A DNA stretch of 33,213 nt from positions 1 through 33,213 of the forward strand of contig JBOGWA010000003.1 in the NCBI GenBank assembly GCA_050693155.1. The letters are read 5' to 3'. Below the pieces are notes generated by a model. The model ran no database searches and was not told the origin of the DNA. It saw only the letters and a list, made by a program, of their open reading frames with translations. Positions 20,015-28,160 of the stretch are shown one piece after another. The DNA comes from JBOGWA01 sp050693155 (GTDB lineage Bacteria > Actinomycetota > UBA4738 > CALAEC01). Each line of letters starts with the position of its first letter. Within the stretch, counting starts at the first letter, position 1. Made by a program: the position numbers and the translations under genes.

Positions 20015-21349
20015 CTAGGGAGCCAGGCGATCGAGAAGAAGGGCCTCGGCGACGCAGGCGCGCTCGAGCTCGCCGAGGTCGATGCTCTCATTCGTGCCGT
20101 GCGCGCGACTGTCCGGATCTCCGACCCCGGTCACCAGGATCGCGGCCTCCGGATAGGCCTCCGCGAATGCGGCCACGAACGGAATCGTTCCGCCGATCCC
20201 CATCTCGATCGGCTTCGTTCCCCACGCTTCGGCAAACGCTTCTCGGGCCGCGTCGAACCTGGGGCCCACGGGCTCGAGCGCGTGCGGGTGCGCACTGGCG
20301 CCCGGCGTCACGCGAACCTCGGCGCCCCAGGAAACATGGGACTCGAGATGCTTGACGAGCGCGGCCATTGCTCGCCCAGGATCCTCCCCCGGGGCGAGGC
20401 GGAGGCTCACCTTGGCGCGGGCGGACGGCACGAGCGTGTTCGAGGCCTCCTCTACGCGCGGGGCGTCGATCGCGAGGACCGATACGGCCGGTTGGCGCCA
20501 CATCCGTGAGGTCAGGCTGCCCTCGCCCAGCAGCTCGAGTCCCGGGACGCAGGCCGCCTGGTTCCGGAGCTCTTCCTCGTTGAGGTCGAGGGGGTCCGCG
20601 TCGCCAACGACGAGGTCCGGGATGGCGACACGACCGCGCTCGTCGTGCAACGACGCGAGCAGGCGGCAGAGCACCGTGAGCGCGTCGGGGATCGGGCCCC
20701 CGTAGACCCCGCTGTGCTGGCCGTGCTGAAGCGTGCGAACCTCGACCACACAGTCGACGAGTCCACGAAGCGAGGTGGTGAGCGCCGGCTGGCCGATGCG
20801 CCAGTTCCCACCGTCGGCAAGGACGAAAACGTCCGCTCGGAGAAGATCGCCGTACCGATCGAGGAACTGGCCGAGGTGCTCCGATCCGATCTCCTCTTCT
20901 CCTTCGATGAAGACCGTGACCCCGACCGGTGGACGTCCTTCGTGGGCGCGGATCGCTGCTTCGTGCATGGCGATCCCGCACTTGTCATCGGAGGACCCAC
21001 GGCCGTAGAGGCGGCCGCCCCGTTCGACCGGATCAAACGCCGCCGTTTCCCACTGCGCCTCGTCTCCGGGCGGTTGGACATCGTGGTGCGCGTAGAGAAG
21101 AACCGTGGGAGCGCCGTCGGGAGCCGGCAGGCGGCCGTAGACAGCGGGGTGGACATCCTGGACCTCGAGCAGGCGCACTTCCTTCGTGCCGGCGGCCTCG
21201 AGGACCTCCGCGGCGGCGTCCGCCGAGGCCCGCACGTGGGCAGGATCGAATCCCGGAGCGGAAACCGATGGAATTCGGATCAACCCCTCGAGGTTCGTTC
21301 GGACTCCCGGGAGGACTTCCTCGACGTGTTCCCTCAATCCCCTGCGCAC
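20015..21349 (-). CDS. M20-family metallopeptidase (dipeptidase, CNDP/DapE-like)
   Basis: A zinc-dependent exopeptidase of family M20 (444 aa), probably a cytoplasmic dipeptidase. Metal and catalytic residues are visible: LLYAHHDVQPPG (HxD), YGRGSSDDKCG (bridging Asp), FIEGEEEIGSEH (catalytic Glu pair), LADGGNW (Asp) and the C-terminal AHGTNESI (His). The central dimerisation domain holds HGQHSGVYGGP. The GTG start lies 4 nt after the acyl-CoA dehydrogenase stop, so the genes form an operon. Which dipeptides it cleaves cannot be told from sequence. Confidence 0.92.
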   Translation of the reverse strand: MRRGLREHVEEVLPGVRTNLEGLIRIPSVSAPGFDPAHVRASADAAAEVLEAAGTKEVRLLEVQDVHPAVYGRLPAPDGAPTVLLYAHHDVQPPGDEAQWETAAFDPVERGGRLYGRGSSDDKCGIAMHEAAIRAHEGRPPVGVTVFIEGEEEIGSEHLGQFLDRYGDLLRADVFVLADGGNWRIGQPALTTSLRGLVDCVVEVRTLQHGQHSGVYGGPIPDALTVLCRLLASLHDERGRVAIPDLVVGDADPLDLNEEELRNQAACVPGLELLGEGSLTSRMWRQPAVSVLAIDAPRVEEASNTLVPSARAKVSLRLAPGEDPGRAMAALVKHLESHVSWGAEVRVTPGASAHPHALEPVGPRFDAAREAFAEAWGTKPIEMGIGGTIPFVAAFAEAYPEAAILVTGVGDPDSRAHGTNESIDLGELERACVAEALLLDRLAP

Positions 21350-21352
21350 GTC

Positions 21353-22498
21353 TCAGGACCCCCCTGCGAGGCGCCGGCCGATGACCACGCGCTGGATCTG
21401 ATTGGTGCCCTCGACGATTTGCAGCGCCTTGGCCTCCCTCATGTACCGCTCCACCGCGTACTCGCGCATGTAACCGTAGCCCCCGAGGGCCTGCACCGCG
21501 TCGGTCGTCACGCGCATGGCCATGTCGGAGGCGAAGAGCTTCGCTTGGGAGCAGGAAATCGAATCGCCCTCTCCCGCGTCTCGCTCACGAGCGGCCTCCC
21601 GGTAGAGGCGTCGAGCCGCCTCGACCTGGACGCTCATGTCGGCGAGCAGGAACTGGATCCCCTGAAACTCGACGATCGGATGGCCGAACTGAACCCGCTC
21701 CTTGGCGAACGCGACGGCGGCATCGAAAGCCGCCTGCGCGAGTCCGACGGAGCACGCGGCCATCCCGAGCCTGCCGGAATCGAGAGCGGCAAGCGCGATC
21801 TTGAATCCCTCCCCCTCCTCGCCGATGAGATTGCCCTCCGGAACCTCGCATCCGTCGAAAAGGAGCTCCCGCATCGGGGAGGCGTGCCATCCCATCTTGT
21901 GCTCCCGCTTGCCAAAGTCGAACCCCGGAAACCCCTTCTCGACCGAGAATGCCGAGATGCCCTGGGGGGACTCGTCTCCGGTACGAGCCATGACGAGGTA
22001 GTACTCGGCCTCCCCGCCGTGGGTGATGAACCGCTTCGCGCCCGTGAGGCGAAAGGAACCGCCCCTGCGTTCGGCCCGAGTGGAGAGTGAGGCGGCGTCG
22101 GAGCCGCTTGCGGGCTCCGAGAGAGCATATGCGCCGAGCCACTCTCCGCTGAAGAGTCGTGGAAGGTATCGCTCCTTCTGCTCGTCGGATCCGAACTCGT
22201 GCGCCCCGAAAGCCGAGAGGTGATGGACAGAGAGACCGACCGCGACGGCAAGATGGCCGGTGGCGAGCTCTTCGAGGACCAGGAGGTAGGTCAGGAACGG
22301 CTGTCCGCCACCGCCGTACTTCTCCGAGTACGGGATTCCGGCGAGTCCCATCTCGGCCAGGTGCCGGAACGTCTCGCGCGGAAACTCGCCGCGTTCCTCG
22401 AATGCCGTCGATTCGGGAGCGACCCGGTCGGCGACGAATGCCCGGACGCCGCCGACGACTTCTCGCTGCTCTCCGCTGAGCCCGAAGTCGCGGTCCAC
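21353..22498 (-). CDS. Acyl-CoA dehydrogenase (short/medium-chain type)
   Basis: An FAD enzyme that makes the first oxidation of acyl-CoA (381 aa). It shows the three-domain ACAD pattern: an N-terminal helical domain (LAEMGLAGIPYSEKYGG), the FAD-binding strand YALSEPASGSDAASL with FITHGGEAEYYLVMAR, and a C-terminal helical domain ending QIVEGTNQIQRVVIGR. E363 is the catalytic base at the SCAD/BCAD position. QALGGYGYMREY is also typical. The GTG start follows immediately after the SnoaL-like gene's TAG. Substrate is not determinable, and no ETF or enoyl-CoA hydratase genes are nearby. Confidence 0.94.
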   Translation of the reverse strand: MDRDFGLSGEQREVVGGVRAFVADRVAPESTAFEERGEFPRETFRHLAEMGLAGIPYSEKYGGGGQPFLTYLLVLEELATGHLAVAVGLSVHHLSAFGAHEFGSDEQKERYLPRLFSGEWLGAYALSEPASGSDAASLSTRAERRGGSFRLTGAKRFITHGGEAEYYLVMARTGDESPQGISAFSVEKGFPGFDFGKREHKMGWHASPMRELLFDGCEVPEGNLIGEEGEGFKIALAALDSGRLGMAACSVGLAQAAFDAAVAFAKERVQFGHPIVEFQGIQFLLADMSVQVEAARRLYREAARERDAGEGDSISCSQAKLFASDMAMRVTTDAVQALGGYGYMREYAVERYMREAKALQIVEGTNQIQRVVIGRRLAGGS

Positions 22499-22882
22499 CT
22501 AGGACCAGAAGTCGTCCATCGCTGCTTGATCGAACAGGAGACCCCAGCCCTCCTTGATCTTGCCCTCCGGGCTGAGATGAAGGACGTGGGCCCCGGCGCC
22601 GTCGACGGTCTTTCCTTCCCGCTCCCCATGAATTCGGAGGAGCGCTACCGCGTGGTCGTCGCTGGTGGTGATGTCGTGGACCTCGAAGTCCCATCGATCG
22701 GCCTCCGCGACCTTCGGGGCGAGCTTCGTGAAGAACTCGTCGCTGCGGTAGTCGCCGGTCATTTGGTTCCGGCCGGGAACGTGCCAGAGCAGGTCCGGGT
22801 CGAAGGCCTCGCGTAGGCGGTCCATGTCCCTCGATGCCCATGCTTCGTAGAACCCCCGAATCGCGTTCGTATCAACCGTCAT
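22499..22882 (-). CDS. SnoaL-like / NTF2-fold protein
   Basis: A 127-aa protein of the SnoaL-like polyketide-cyclase/NTF2 superfamily. It has the typical start NAIRGFYEAWASRDMDRLRE, followed by FDPDLLWHVPG and a beta-rich C-terminal half with HVLHLSPEGKIKEGW. Members include cyclases, isomerases and many small-molecule-binding proteins of unknown role. The start is firm: AAGGAGGT lies 5 nt before ATG 22882. It is the first gene of a run with an acyl-CoA dehydrogenase and an M20 peptidase. Confidence 0.85.
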   Translation of the reverse strand: MTVDTNAIRGFYEAWASRDMDRLREAFDPDLLWHVPGRNQMTGDYRSDEFFTKLAPKVAEADRWDFEVHDITTSDDHAVALLRIHGEREGKTVDGAGAHVLHLSPEGKIKEGWGLLFDQAAMDDFWS

Positions 22883-22917
22883 CTGACCTCCTTAGGTGAC
22901 CGTTGGTTCCCTTCCCC

Positions 22918-22928
22918 TACCCTATCCT
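22918..22928 (+). promoter_or_regulatory. -10 region of cysS (leaderless), possibly shared with the divergent SnoaL operon
   Basis: TATCCT (22923-22928) ends 7 nt before ATG 22936, so cysS would be leaderless. The same block read on the minus strand gives TAGGGT (22924-22919), a possible -10 for the SnoaL-like gene. The whole divergent gap is only 53 nt. Confidence 0.45.
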
Positions 22929-22935
22929 TCGTCGG

Positions 22936-24327
22936 ATGCGCCTGTACAACACGCTGACGCGGGAGGTTGACGAGCTCCACCCTGTCGACGACGAGCACGT
23001 CCGCATGTACACGTGCGGGCCGACGGTGTACCGCCCGATCCACATCGGCAACCTGCGAACGTTCCTGCTTTCGGACCTCGTTCGCCGCGTGGCGGAGTTC
23101 GAGGGCTACCGCGTGACACAGGTCGTGAACTTCACCGACGTCGGGCACATGACCGACGAATCAGCCCCCGACGCCGTGGACCGGATGGAGTTGGCAGCGG
23201 AGGATGAAGGTCTCCGACCTGAGGAGATCGCGGAGAAGTACATCAGAATGTATCTGGAAGACACCGCCGCGATCGGCGTCAAGCGGGCCCATCACTACCC
23301 GAAGGCAACGGAGCACATCCCGGAGATGCTGGATCTGACAGAGCGCTTGATCGAGCGAGGGCACGCGTATGCGCTCGAGGATGGAACCGTCTACTACGAC
23401 GTGCGGTCGTTTCCCAGGTACGGGAAGCTCTCGCGGAACACGCTCGACAAGCTGGAGCCGGGCCATCGGGACCTCGAGGCAGACCCTCGGAAGCGGCATC
23501 ATGCCGATTTCTCGCTATGGAAAGCCGCCGGCATGGGGCGACTGATGAAGTGGGACAGCCCGTGGGGGGAAGGGTTCCCAGGCTGGCACATAGAGTGCTC
23601 GGCAATGTCGATGAGGTACCTGGGTGAGCGGTTTGATATTCACACGGGAGGGGCCGACCTCGTCTTTCCCCACCACGAGGACGAGATCGCGCAATCTGAT
23701 GGGGCGACCGGTGGACAGGTCATCTCGACCTGGGTCCACGGTGGCCTCCTGCGCTCGAAGACGCAGAAGATGGCGAAATCGACGGGCAACATCTGGACGA
23801 TCGGCGACGCCCAGGAGCGCGGTCATGATCCCCTCGCCTTTCGGTTTCTCTGCCTGCAGACGCGCTACCGAAGCGAGATGGACTTCGATTGGGAGGCGCT
23901 GGAGACGGCCGACCGGACACTGACTCGCATTCGCCAACGGATGGCGGATTGGGGGGCGGCGAAATCGACGGATGTGTCGGTCGACGCCAAGGAGTGGGAT
24001 GAGAGATTTCGCCACGCAGTGAGCGACGATCTGGACACGCCGGCGGCCGTCCGCGTCCTGAACGAAGCCGTGTCGGCGAGTTTGCAAGACGAAGAGAAAT
24101 ACTCCCTCCTCGCTTCGTGGGACGCGGTGCTCGGTGTGGACCTCGAGCGCCTCGCCCGGGAGGGGTTCGAAGTGCCGGACGACGTCCGGCGCCTCCTCGA
24201 CGAGCGCGATGAAGCCCGTGCGCAAGGCGACTTCGCCAGGGGCGACGACATCCGTGACCACCTGACGAAGATGGGATGGGAGGTCATGGATACCCCGGAG
24301 GGCTCCCGGGTGCGCCCCCTGCTCTAG
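22936..24327 (+). CDS. cysS: Cysteinyl-tRNA synthetase
   Basis: A class I aminoacyl-tRNA synthetase (463 aa). The zinc ligand C27 and HIGH-type motif are in YTCGPTVYRPIHIGN, the family WHIECSAMSMRYLG follows (zinc Cys), then FPHHEDEIAQSD, and the KMSKS loop is KMAKSTGN (residues 278-285). The C-terminal helical region matches CysS (GDDIRDHLTKMGWEVMDTPEG). MshC, the mycothiol paralogue, is shorter and differs in the C-terminus. I chose ATG 22936 over an upstream GTG at 22903 because families start MRLYNTL and a -10 lies 7 nt upstream. Its stop shares CTAG with the convergent gene. Confidence 0.96.
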   Translation: MRLYNTLTREVDELHPVDDEHVRMYTCGPTVYRPIHIGNLRTFLLSDLVRRVAEFEGYRVTQVVNFTDVGHMTDESAPDAVDRMELAAEDEGLRPEEIAEKYIRMYLEDTAAIGVKRAHHYPKATEHIPEMLDLTERLIERGHAYALEDGTVYYDVRSFPRYGKLSRNTLDKLEPGHRDLEADPRKRHHADFSLWKAAGMGRLMKWDSPWGEGFPGWHIECSAMSMRYLGERFDIHTGGADLVFPHHEDEIAQSDGATGGQVISTWVHGGLLRSKTQKMAKSTGNIWTIGDAQERGHDPLAFRFLCLQTRYRSEMDFDWEALETADRTLTRIRQRMADWGAAKSTDVSVDAKEWDERFRHAVSDDLDTPAAVRVLNEAVSASLQDEEKYSLLASWDAVLGVDLERLAREGFEVPDDVRRLLDERDEARAQGDFARGDDIRDHLTKMGWEVMDTPEGSRVRPLL

Positions 24328-25322
24328 GCGGACGGTCCGGTGGGCGCGATTGCCTGGAGAGTTTCGTCGACCGATCCCCCACCCGGATGGCGCGTGATCG
24401 GACCCACGGCGGGAAGGGTCACGCCGGCGTCGACGTAGTCCGCGAGTTTCGACTGTATCGCTCGGGCGTCACCGACGCCCGCCATGTCGTCGACGAACGC
24501 ATCGGGAATCGCCCGGAGCGCGGCCTCCCGATCTCCCGATTGCACGGCCTGGTCCACCGCGTCAATGACCTCCTGGTACCCGCCGGCCGCGATCGCTCGC
24601 CGGTAGAAGGGCAGCTGAAGATACGGGAACGCGCGGCGCCGGACCGCGTCACGGGCGCCGTCCGGGTTCTCGGTCAGACCGAGGGGCACGGCGGCCACGA
24701 TCTCGAACCCGCCCAGCGTCCGGCCGTGACGAGAGAGCTCTTCTTCGATCGTCGGAACGACGGTCTCCCGGATATAGGCGGGGCTGCACATCCAGAGGAC
24801 CACCCCATCGGCGGCTTCGGCCGCGAGTCTTAGCATCTTCGGGGAGAGAGCGGCGAAGAGGATCGGCAGATCCGGTTTCGGCCGCCCGGCAAAGCGGAAG
24901 CGAGCCGTGTAATGGACACCCTCGTGCGCGATTTGGCCATCGCGGAACACTCCCCGCACGATCGTTGCGTACTCGCGCATGCGACCGATCGGGTCGTCCA
25001 GCGTGAGGCCGTACCAGCCCTCGACCGTGATGCGGTGACTCACGCCCAGTCCAAGGCGGAGGCGCCCCCCCGAGGTCTCGTCGAGCGTGATGGCCTCAAC
25101 GGCCGTGAGGACAGGATGGCGCAGCATGATCGGAACGACCCCGGTGCCGAGCCCGATCCGTTCGGTGTGATGACCGTAGTGGGACAGGACCTGAAACGGT
25201 TCTCGGGAAGCGATCTGGGTGACCCACACGCTGTCGTAGCCGAGCGACTCTGCGAGCCGGACGCGTCCGACCGCCTCGGACAGCGACTTGCCGGGGTCCA
25301 GAAAGATCGCCAGCCGCGCCAC
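24324..25322 (-). CDS. LLM-class (luciferase-like) F420-dependent oxidoreductase
   Basis: A TIM-barrel bacterial-luciferase-like protein (332 aa). It begins ARLAIFLDPGKSLSEAVGRV, then AESLGYDSVWVTQIASREP, IGLGTGVVPIMLRHP, GGRLRLGLGVSH and LPILFAALSPKMLRLA, a pattern typical of actinobacterial F420-dependent enzymes. The choice between F420 and FMN is inference. The ORF extends upstream, but GTG 25322 gives the normal N-terminus and has GGAGG 8 nt before it. It lies 26 nt after the acyl-CoA dehydrogenase in an operon and ends on a CTAG shared with cysS. Confidence 0.9.
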   Translation of the reverse strand: MARLAIFLDPGKSLSEAVGRVRLAESLGYDSVWVTQIASREPFQVLSHYGHHTERIGLGTGVVPIMLRHPVLTAVEAITLDETSGGRLRLGLGVSHRITVEGWYGLTLDDPIGRMREYATIVRGVFRDGQIAHEGVHYTARFRFAGRPKPDLPILFAALSPKMLRLAAEAADGVVLWMCSPAYIRETVVPTIEEELSRHGRTLGGFEIVAAVPLGLTENPDGARDAVRRRAFPYLQLPFYRRAIAAGGYQEVIDAVDQAVQSGDREAALRAIPDAFVDDMAGVGDARAIQSKLADYVDAGVTLPAVGPITRHPGGGSVDETLQAIAPTGPSA

Positions 25323-25348
25323 CGTGCGATCCTCCGGGATTCGCTCGC

Positions 25349-26530
25349 TCAGCCGGGCAGGCCGATGGTCTTCGCGATGTTGGTCCTGAGGATCTCCGAC
25401 GTCCCCTCGTAGAGCCGCATGGCGCGAACGTCCCGATACCACGCCTCGAGGCCGAGCTCGGTCATGAACCCGTTGCCCCCGTGGACCTGGATCGCGTGAT
25501 CGGCGACACGACCGACCATCTCCGTTGCGACGAGCTTTGCGAGCGCTGCTTCTCCCCGCCCGTCCGCGCCTTCGTCGATGTCGCTCGCTGCCTTGTACAC
25601 GAGCAAGCGTGCCTGCTCGAGGTCGGCGTAGGCGTCCACGACATGACCCTGGACGAACTGGTTCGCTCCGATCGGATGCTCGAACGCGACGCGATCGCTC
25701 GCGTACTCCAGTGCCCGCGTGTAGAGCGCGGTTGCGATGCCGAGCCCCTCAGCCGCGATCCAGAGGCGCGCGCTGTTGATCCCCTTCATGGCGGAGTAAA
25801 AGCCGAGCCCGAACTCGCCAAGCACGTTGCTTTCCGGCACCTCACAGTCCTCGAACGTGAGCTCGACCGGGTTCTGGTACGGAGACATGGTTCGTTGAAT
25901 ACGGGTCACCGAGAAGCCCGGTGTGTCTGCATCCACGAGGAACGCCGTGATCCCCCCCCGTGCGCGCTTCTCGGGGTCGGTGACCGCGAAAACGACGGCG
26001 AACGCAGCCTCGTCTCCACCCGTGATGAAGTGCTTTCTGCCGGAGATGACCCAGCCGCCGTTCGATTTCGCCGCCTTGGTATTGATACGCGTCGCGTCGG
26101 AGCCGGCCTCCGGCTCGGTGAGCGCGAAGCAGGTCGTCTTGTCGGCCGCCATGAGCGGAAGGAGGTACTTCTCCTTCTGCGTGTCGGTGCAATCGAGGAG
26201 AACGCGTGACGGGCCGACGACGATGGGAAAGATCGACTCGAGGCCGCCGAGCATCAGACCGTGGCTTGTCGCCTCCTCTCGGAGGAGCACCTGACCGAGG
26301 AACGGAAGGTCCCCGCCCCCGATCTCTTCAGGCATGTGGATGCCCCAGTATCCGAGCTCGGCGGAGCGCTTCCGCAGTTTCGCCCGCTCGTCCTTGAAGG
26401 CCTCGAACGTTCCGGTCTCCTGGATCTCCTGTCGGTACTGGTCCTCGACCGGCCGGACCTCGCGGTCGATGAACTGACGAAGAGAGCTCTTTAGTTCGAG
26501 GAATTCCTCAGGAATGTTGATTCCCGGCAC
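25349..26530 (-). CDS. Acyl-CoA dehydrogenase
   Basis: A second FAD acyl-CoA dehydrogenase (393 aa) that is not close to the one at 21353-22498. Landmarks are FALTEPEAGSDATRINT, FITGGDEAAFAVVFAV, a C-terminal IQVHGGNGFMTELGLEAWY and RLYEGTSEILRTNIAK, with the catalytic glutamate E375. An open frame continues 500 nt upstream across glpD, but that part is antisense coding shadow. GTG 26530 gives the proper start (PGINIPEEFLELK) and has GGGAGG upstream. It is divergent from glpD across about 100 nt that contain a palindrome. Substrate unknown. Confidence 0.93.
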   Translation of the reverse strand: MPGINIPEEFLELKSSLRQFIDREVRPVEDQYRQEIQETGTFEAFKDERAKLRKRSAELGYWGIHMPEEIGGGDLPFLGQVLLREEATSHGLMLGGLESIFPIVVGPSRVLLDCTDTQKEKYLLPLMAADKTTCFALTEPEAGSDATRINTKAAKSNGGWVISGRKHFITGGDEAAFAVVFAVTDPEKRARGGITAFLVDADTPGFSVTRIQRTMSPYQNPVELTFEDCEVPESNVLGEFGLGFYSAMKGINSARLWIAAEGLGIATALYTRALEYASDRVAFEHPIGANQFVQGHVVDAYADLEQARLLVYKAASDIDEGADGRGEAALAKLVATEMVGRVADHAIQVHGGNGFMTELGLEAWYRDVRAMRLYEGTSEILRTNIAKTIGLPG

Positions 26531-26561
26531 GCGTCGCGCACCTCCCGTGCGTTGTTGCGAG

Positions 26562-26582
26562 AACCTACCGGGTGCGTAGGTT
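26562..26582. promoter_or_regulatory. Palindromic operator between acyl-CoA dehydrogenase and glpD
   Basis: AACCTAC (26562-26568) and GTAGGTT (26576-26582) form a perfect 7-bp inverted repeat with a 7-bp centre. It overlaps possible minus-strand -10 hexamers (TAACCT, TAGGTT) for the dehydrogenase. Size and symmetry suit a TetR- or GntR-type repressor. No regulator gene lies next to it. Confidence 0.5.
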
Positions 26583-26615
26583 ACCACAGGCCTCCGAGCC
26601 CTCTGCGGGCCGTGA

Positions 26616-26622
26616 TAAGAAT
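26616..26622 (+). promoter_or_regulatory. Possible -10 of glpD
   Basis: TAAGAAT ends 8 nt before ATG 26631, which would give a near-leaderless glpD mRNA. The hexamer match is imperfect and no -35 is clear. Confidence 0.35.
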
Positions 26623-26630
26623 CGCTCGCG

Positions 26631-28160
26631 ATGCTCGAGCTCTCCGCCGCCACCAGAGCGGCGCACCTCGCCGCGATGGCCGAGCGGCGCCTGGACGTGC
26701 TCGTCGTCGGCGGCGGTATCACCGGAGCCGGAGTGGCGCTCGACGCGGTGGCTCGGGGGCTGTCGGTGGGATTGCTCGAGCGAGAGGACTTCGCGTCCGG
26801 AACGTCCGGGCGCTCCTCTCGTCTGATCCACGGGGGCGCGCGATACCTCCGGTACGGAGACCTGGGGCTCGTTCGCGAGGCCATCAGGGAGAGAGACCTC
26901 CTCGTCCGGCTCGCTCCCCATTTCGTCCGAACACTCGCCTTCTTCATCCCGATGAAAAGGCGCGCTCCACGGGCCGTGATCCGGACGGGGCTTTGGATCG
27001 CCGATCGGCTTGCGGGTCGGCGCGGCATCCATCCGCATCGTCGAGTGGACGAGGTTGAAGGAGCCCGTCTTGCGCCCGGACTCCCGCGGCCGTCCGGTGG
27101 GCTTGTCTACTACGACGCGAAAACCGACGACGCTCGACTGACGATCGAAGTACTACGGCAGGCGGCCGCGCGCGGAGCGCTCCTTGCAAACCACACGGAG
27201 GTGGAGGGCCTGATCGGCCAGGGAACCATCAGCGGCGCCCACGCTGTCGACCGACTCGGCGGGTCGCCGCTCGAGGTTCGGGCACGGATGGTGGTCAACG
27301 CGACCGGCGTATGGGCCGACCGAATCCAGGCGATGGCGCCGGGCCGACCGACAGCGCTCAGACCGAGTAAGGGGGTCCACGTGGTGCTCGCTCGCGAACG
27401 TGTGCCGATCCGGTCGGCGCTGCTCGTTCCCTCTCTCGCCGGCGGCGACGCGTTGGTCTTTCTCATCCCGTGGGGGAACCGCGTCTGGGTAGGTACGACC
27501 GATACCCCGTATCAAGGTGCGATCGAGGACCCGGCGGTTGATCCACACGATGCCCGGATTCTGCTTTCCTCGGTTTCCCGGGCCTTCCGAGAGGAATTCA
27601 CGAGCGGCGATGTGCTCGCATCCTGGGCAGGCGTCCGACCTTTGCTCGACACCGGGCGCGGGTCGACCCGGGATCTCTCCCGACGGCACGTGGTGGTTGA
27701 GGACCCCCCGGGTCTCATGACCGTGACCGGCGGGAAGCTCACCACGTACCGAGCCATGGCCGAGCAGGTGGTCGACCGCATCGCGTCGAGGCTCGAGGCC
27801 GGTGGAGAGAGCACGACCTCGCGGATCCCGCTCGGGCTCACGCGACCGGTGCTCGCGGAGCTCGACCGTGCCGAGGCGACAGCACGTCGCGCCGGGCTCC
27901 CCCCCGAAGGGGGTCGGCGACTGGTCGAGCGCTATGGTGACGACTGGGAGGATGCCCTGGCGTTGATTCGAGACGAGCCGTCACTCGGTGAGCGGGTCGC
28001 TCCCGAGCTCCCGGTGCTCGGGGTCGAGTTCGAGCTCGCCCGCACCCGCGAGATGGCGATGACGGATGACGACGTCCTCATCCGTCGAACACGACTCACG
28101 ACCATGGACGCGAACGCCGCGCGAAAGGTGCGGGTTCCGGAGCCGGGAGGATCGCTCTAG
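26631..28160 (+). CDS. glpD: Glycerol-3-phosphate dehydrogenase (FAD, aerobic)
   Basis: A membrane-associated flavoenzyme that oxidises glycerol-3-phosphate to DHAP and passes electrons to quinone (509 aa). Its FAD motif is LDVLVVGGGITGAGVALDAV (residues 20-39). It then has the GlpD signature SGTSGRSSRLIHGGARYL and YYDAKTDDARLT, a C-terminal FAD-site TVTGGKLTTYRAMAEQV, and the GlpD C-terminal helical domain (DVLIRRTRLTTMD). It is divergent from the acyl-CoA dehydrogenase and convergent with the phosphoesterase, with which it shares a CTAG stop. glpK and glpF are not in the window. Confidence 0.95.
   Translation: MLELSAATRAAHLAAMAERRLDVLVVGGGITGAGVALDAVARGLSVGLLEREDFASGTSGRSSRLIHGGARYLRYGDLGLVREAIRERDLLVRLAPHFVRTLAFFIPMKRRAPRAVIRTGLWIADRLAGRRGIHPHRRVDEVEGARLAPGLPRPSGGLVYYDAKTDDARLTIEVLRQAAARGALLANHTEVEGLIGQGTISGAHAVDRLGGSPLEVRARMVVNATGVWADRIQAMAPGRPTALRPSKGVHVVLARERVPIRSALLVPSLAGGDALVFLIPWGNRVWVGTTDTPYQGAIEDPAVDPHDARILLSSVSRAFREEFTSGDVLASWAGVRPLLDTGRGSTRDLSRRHVVVEDPPGLMTVTGGKLTTYRAMAEQVVDRIASRLEAGGESTTSRIPLGLTRPVLAELDRAEATARRAGLPPEGGRRLVERYGDDWEDALALIRDEPSLGERVAPELPVLGVEFELARTREMAMTDDDVLIRRTRLTTMDANAARKVRVPEPGGSL

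Noticed and set aside
20645..22090. Plus-strand open frame of 481 codons opposite the M20 and acyl-CoA dehydrogenase genes
   Set aside because: Antisense shadow; the minus-strand genes have intact catalytic motifs throughout.
26531..27028. 500-nt upstream extension of the acyl-CoA dehydrogenase frame over glpD
   Set aside because: Biased low-complexity sequence antisense to glpD; GTG 26530 with a ribosome binding site gives the normal N-terminus.
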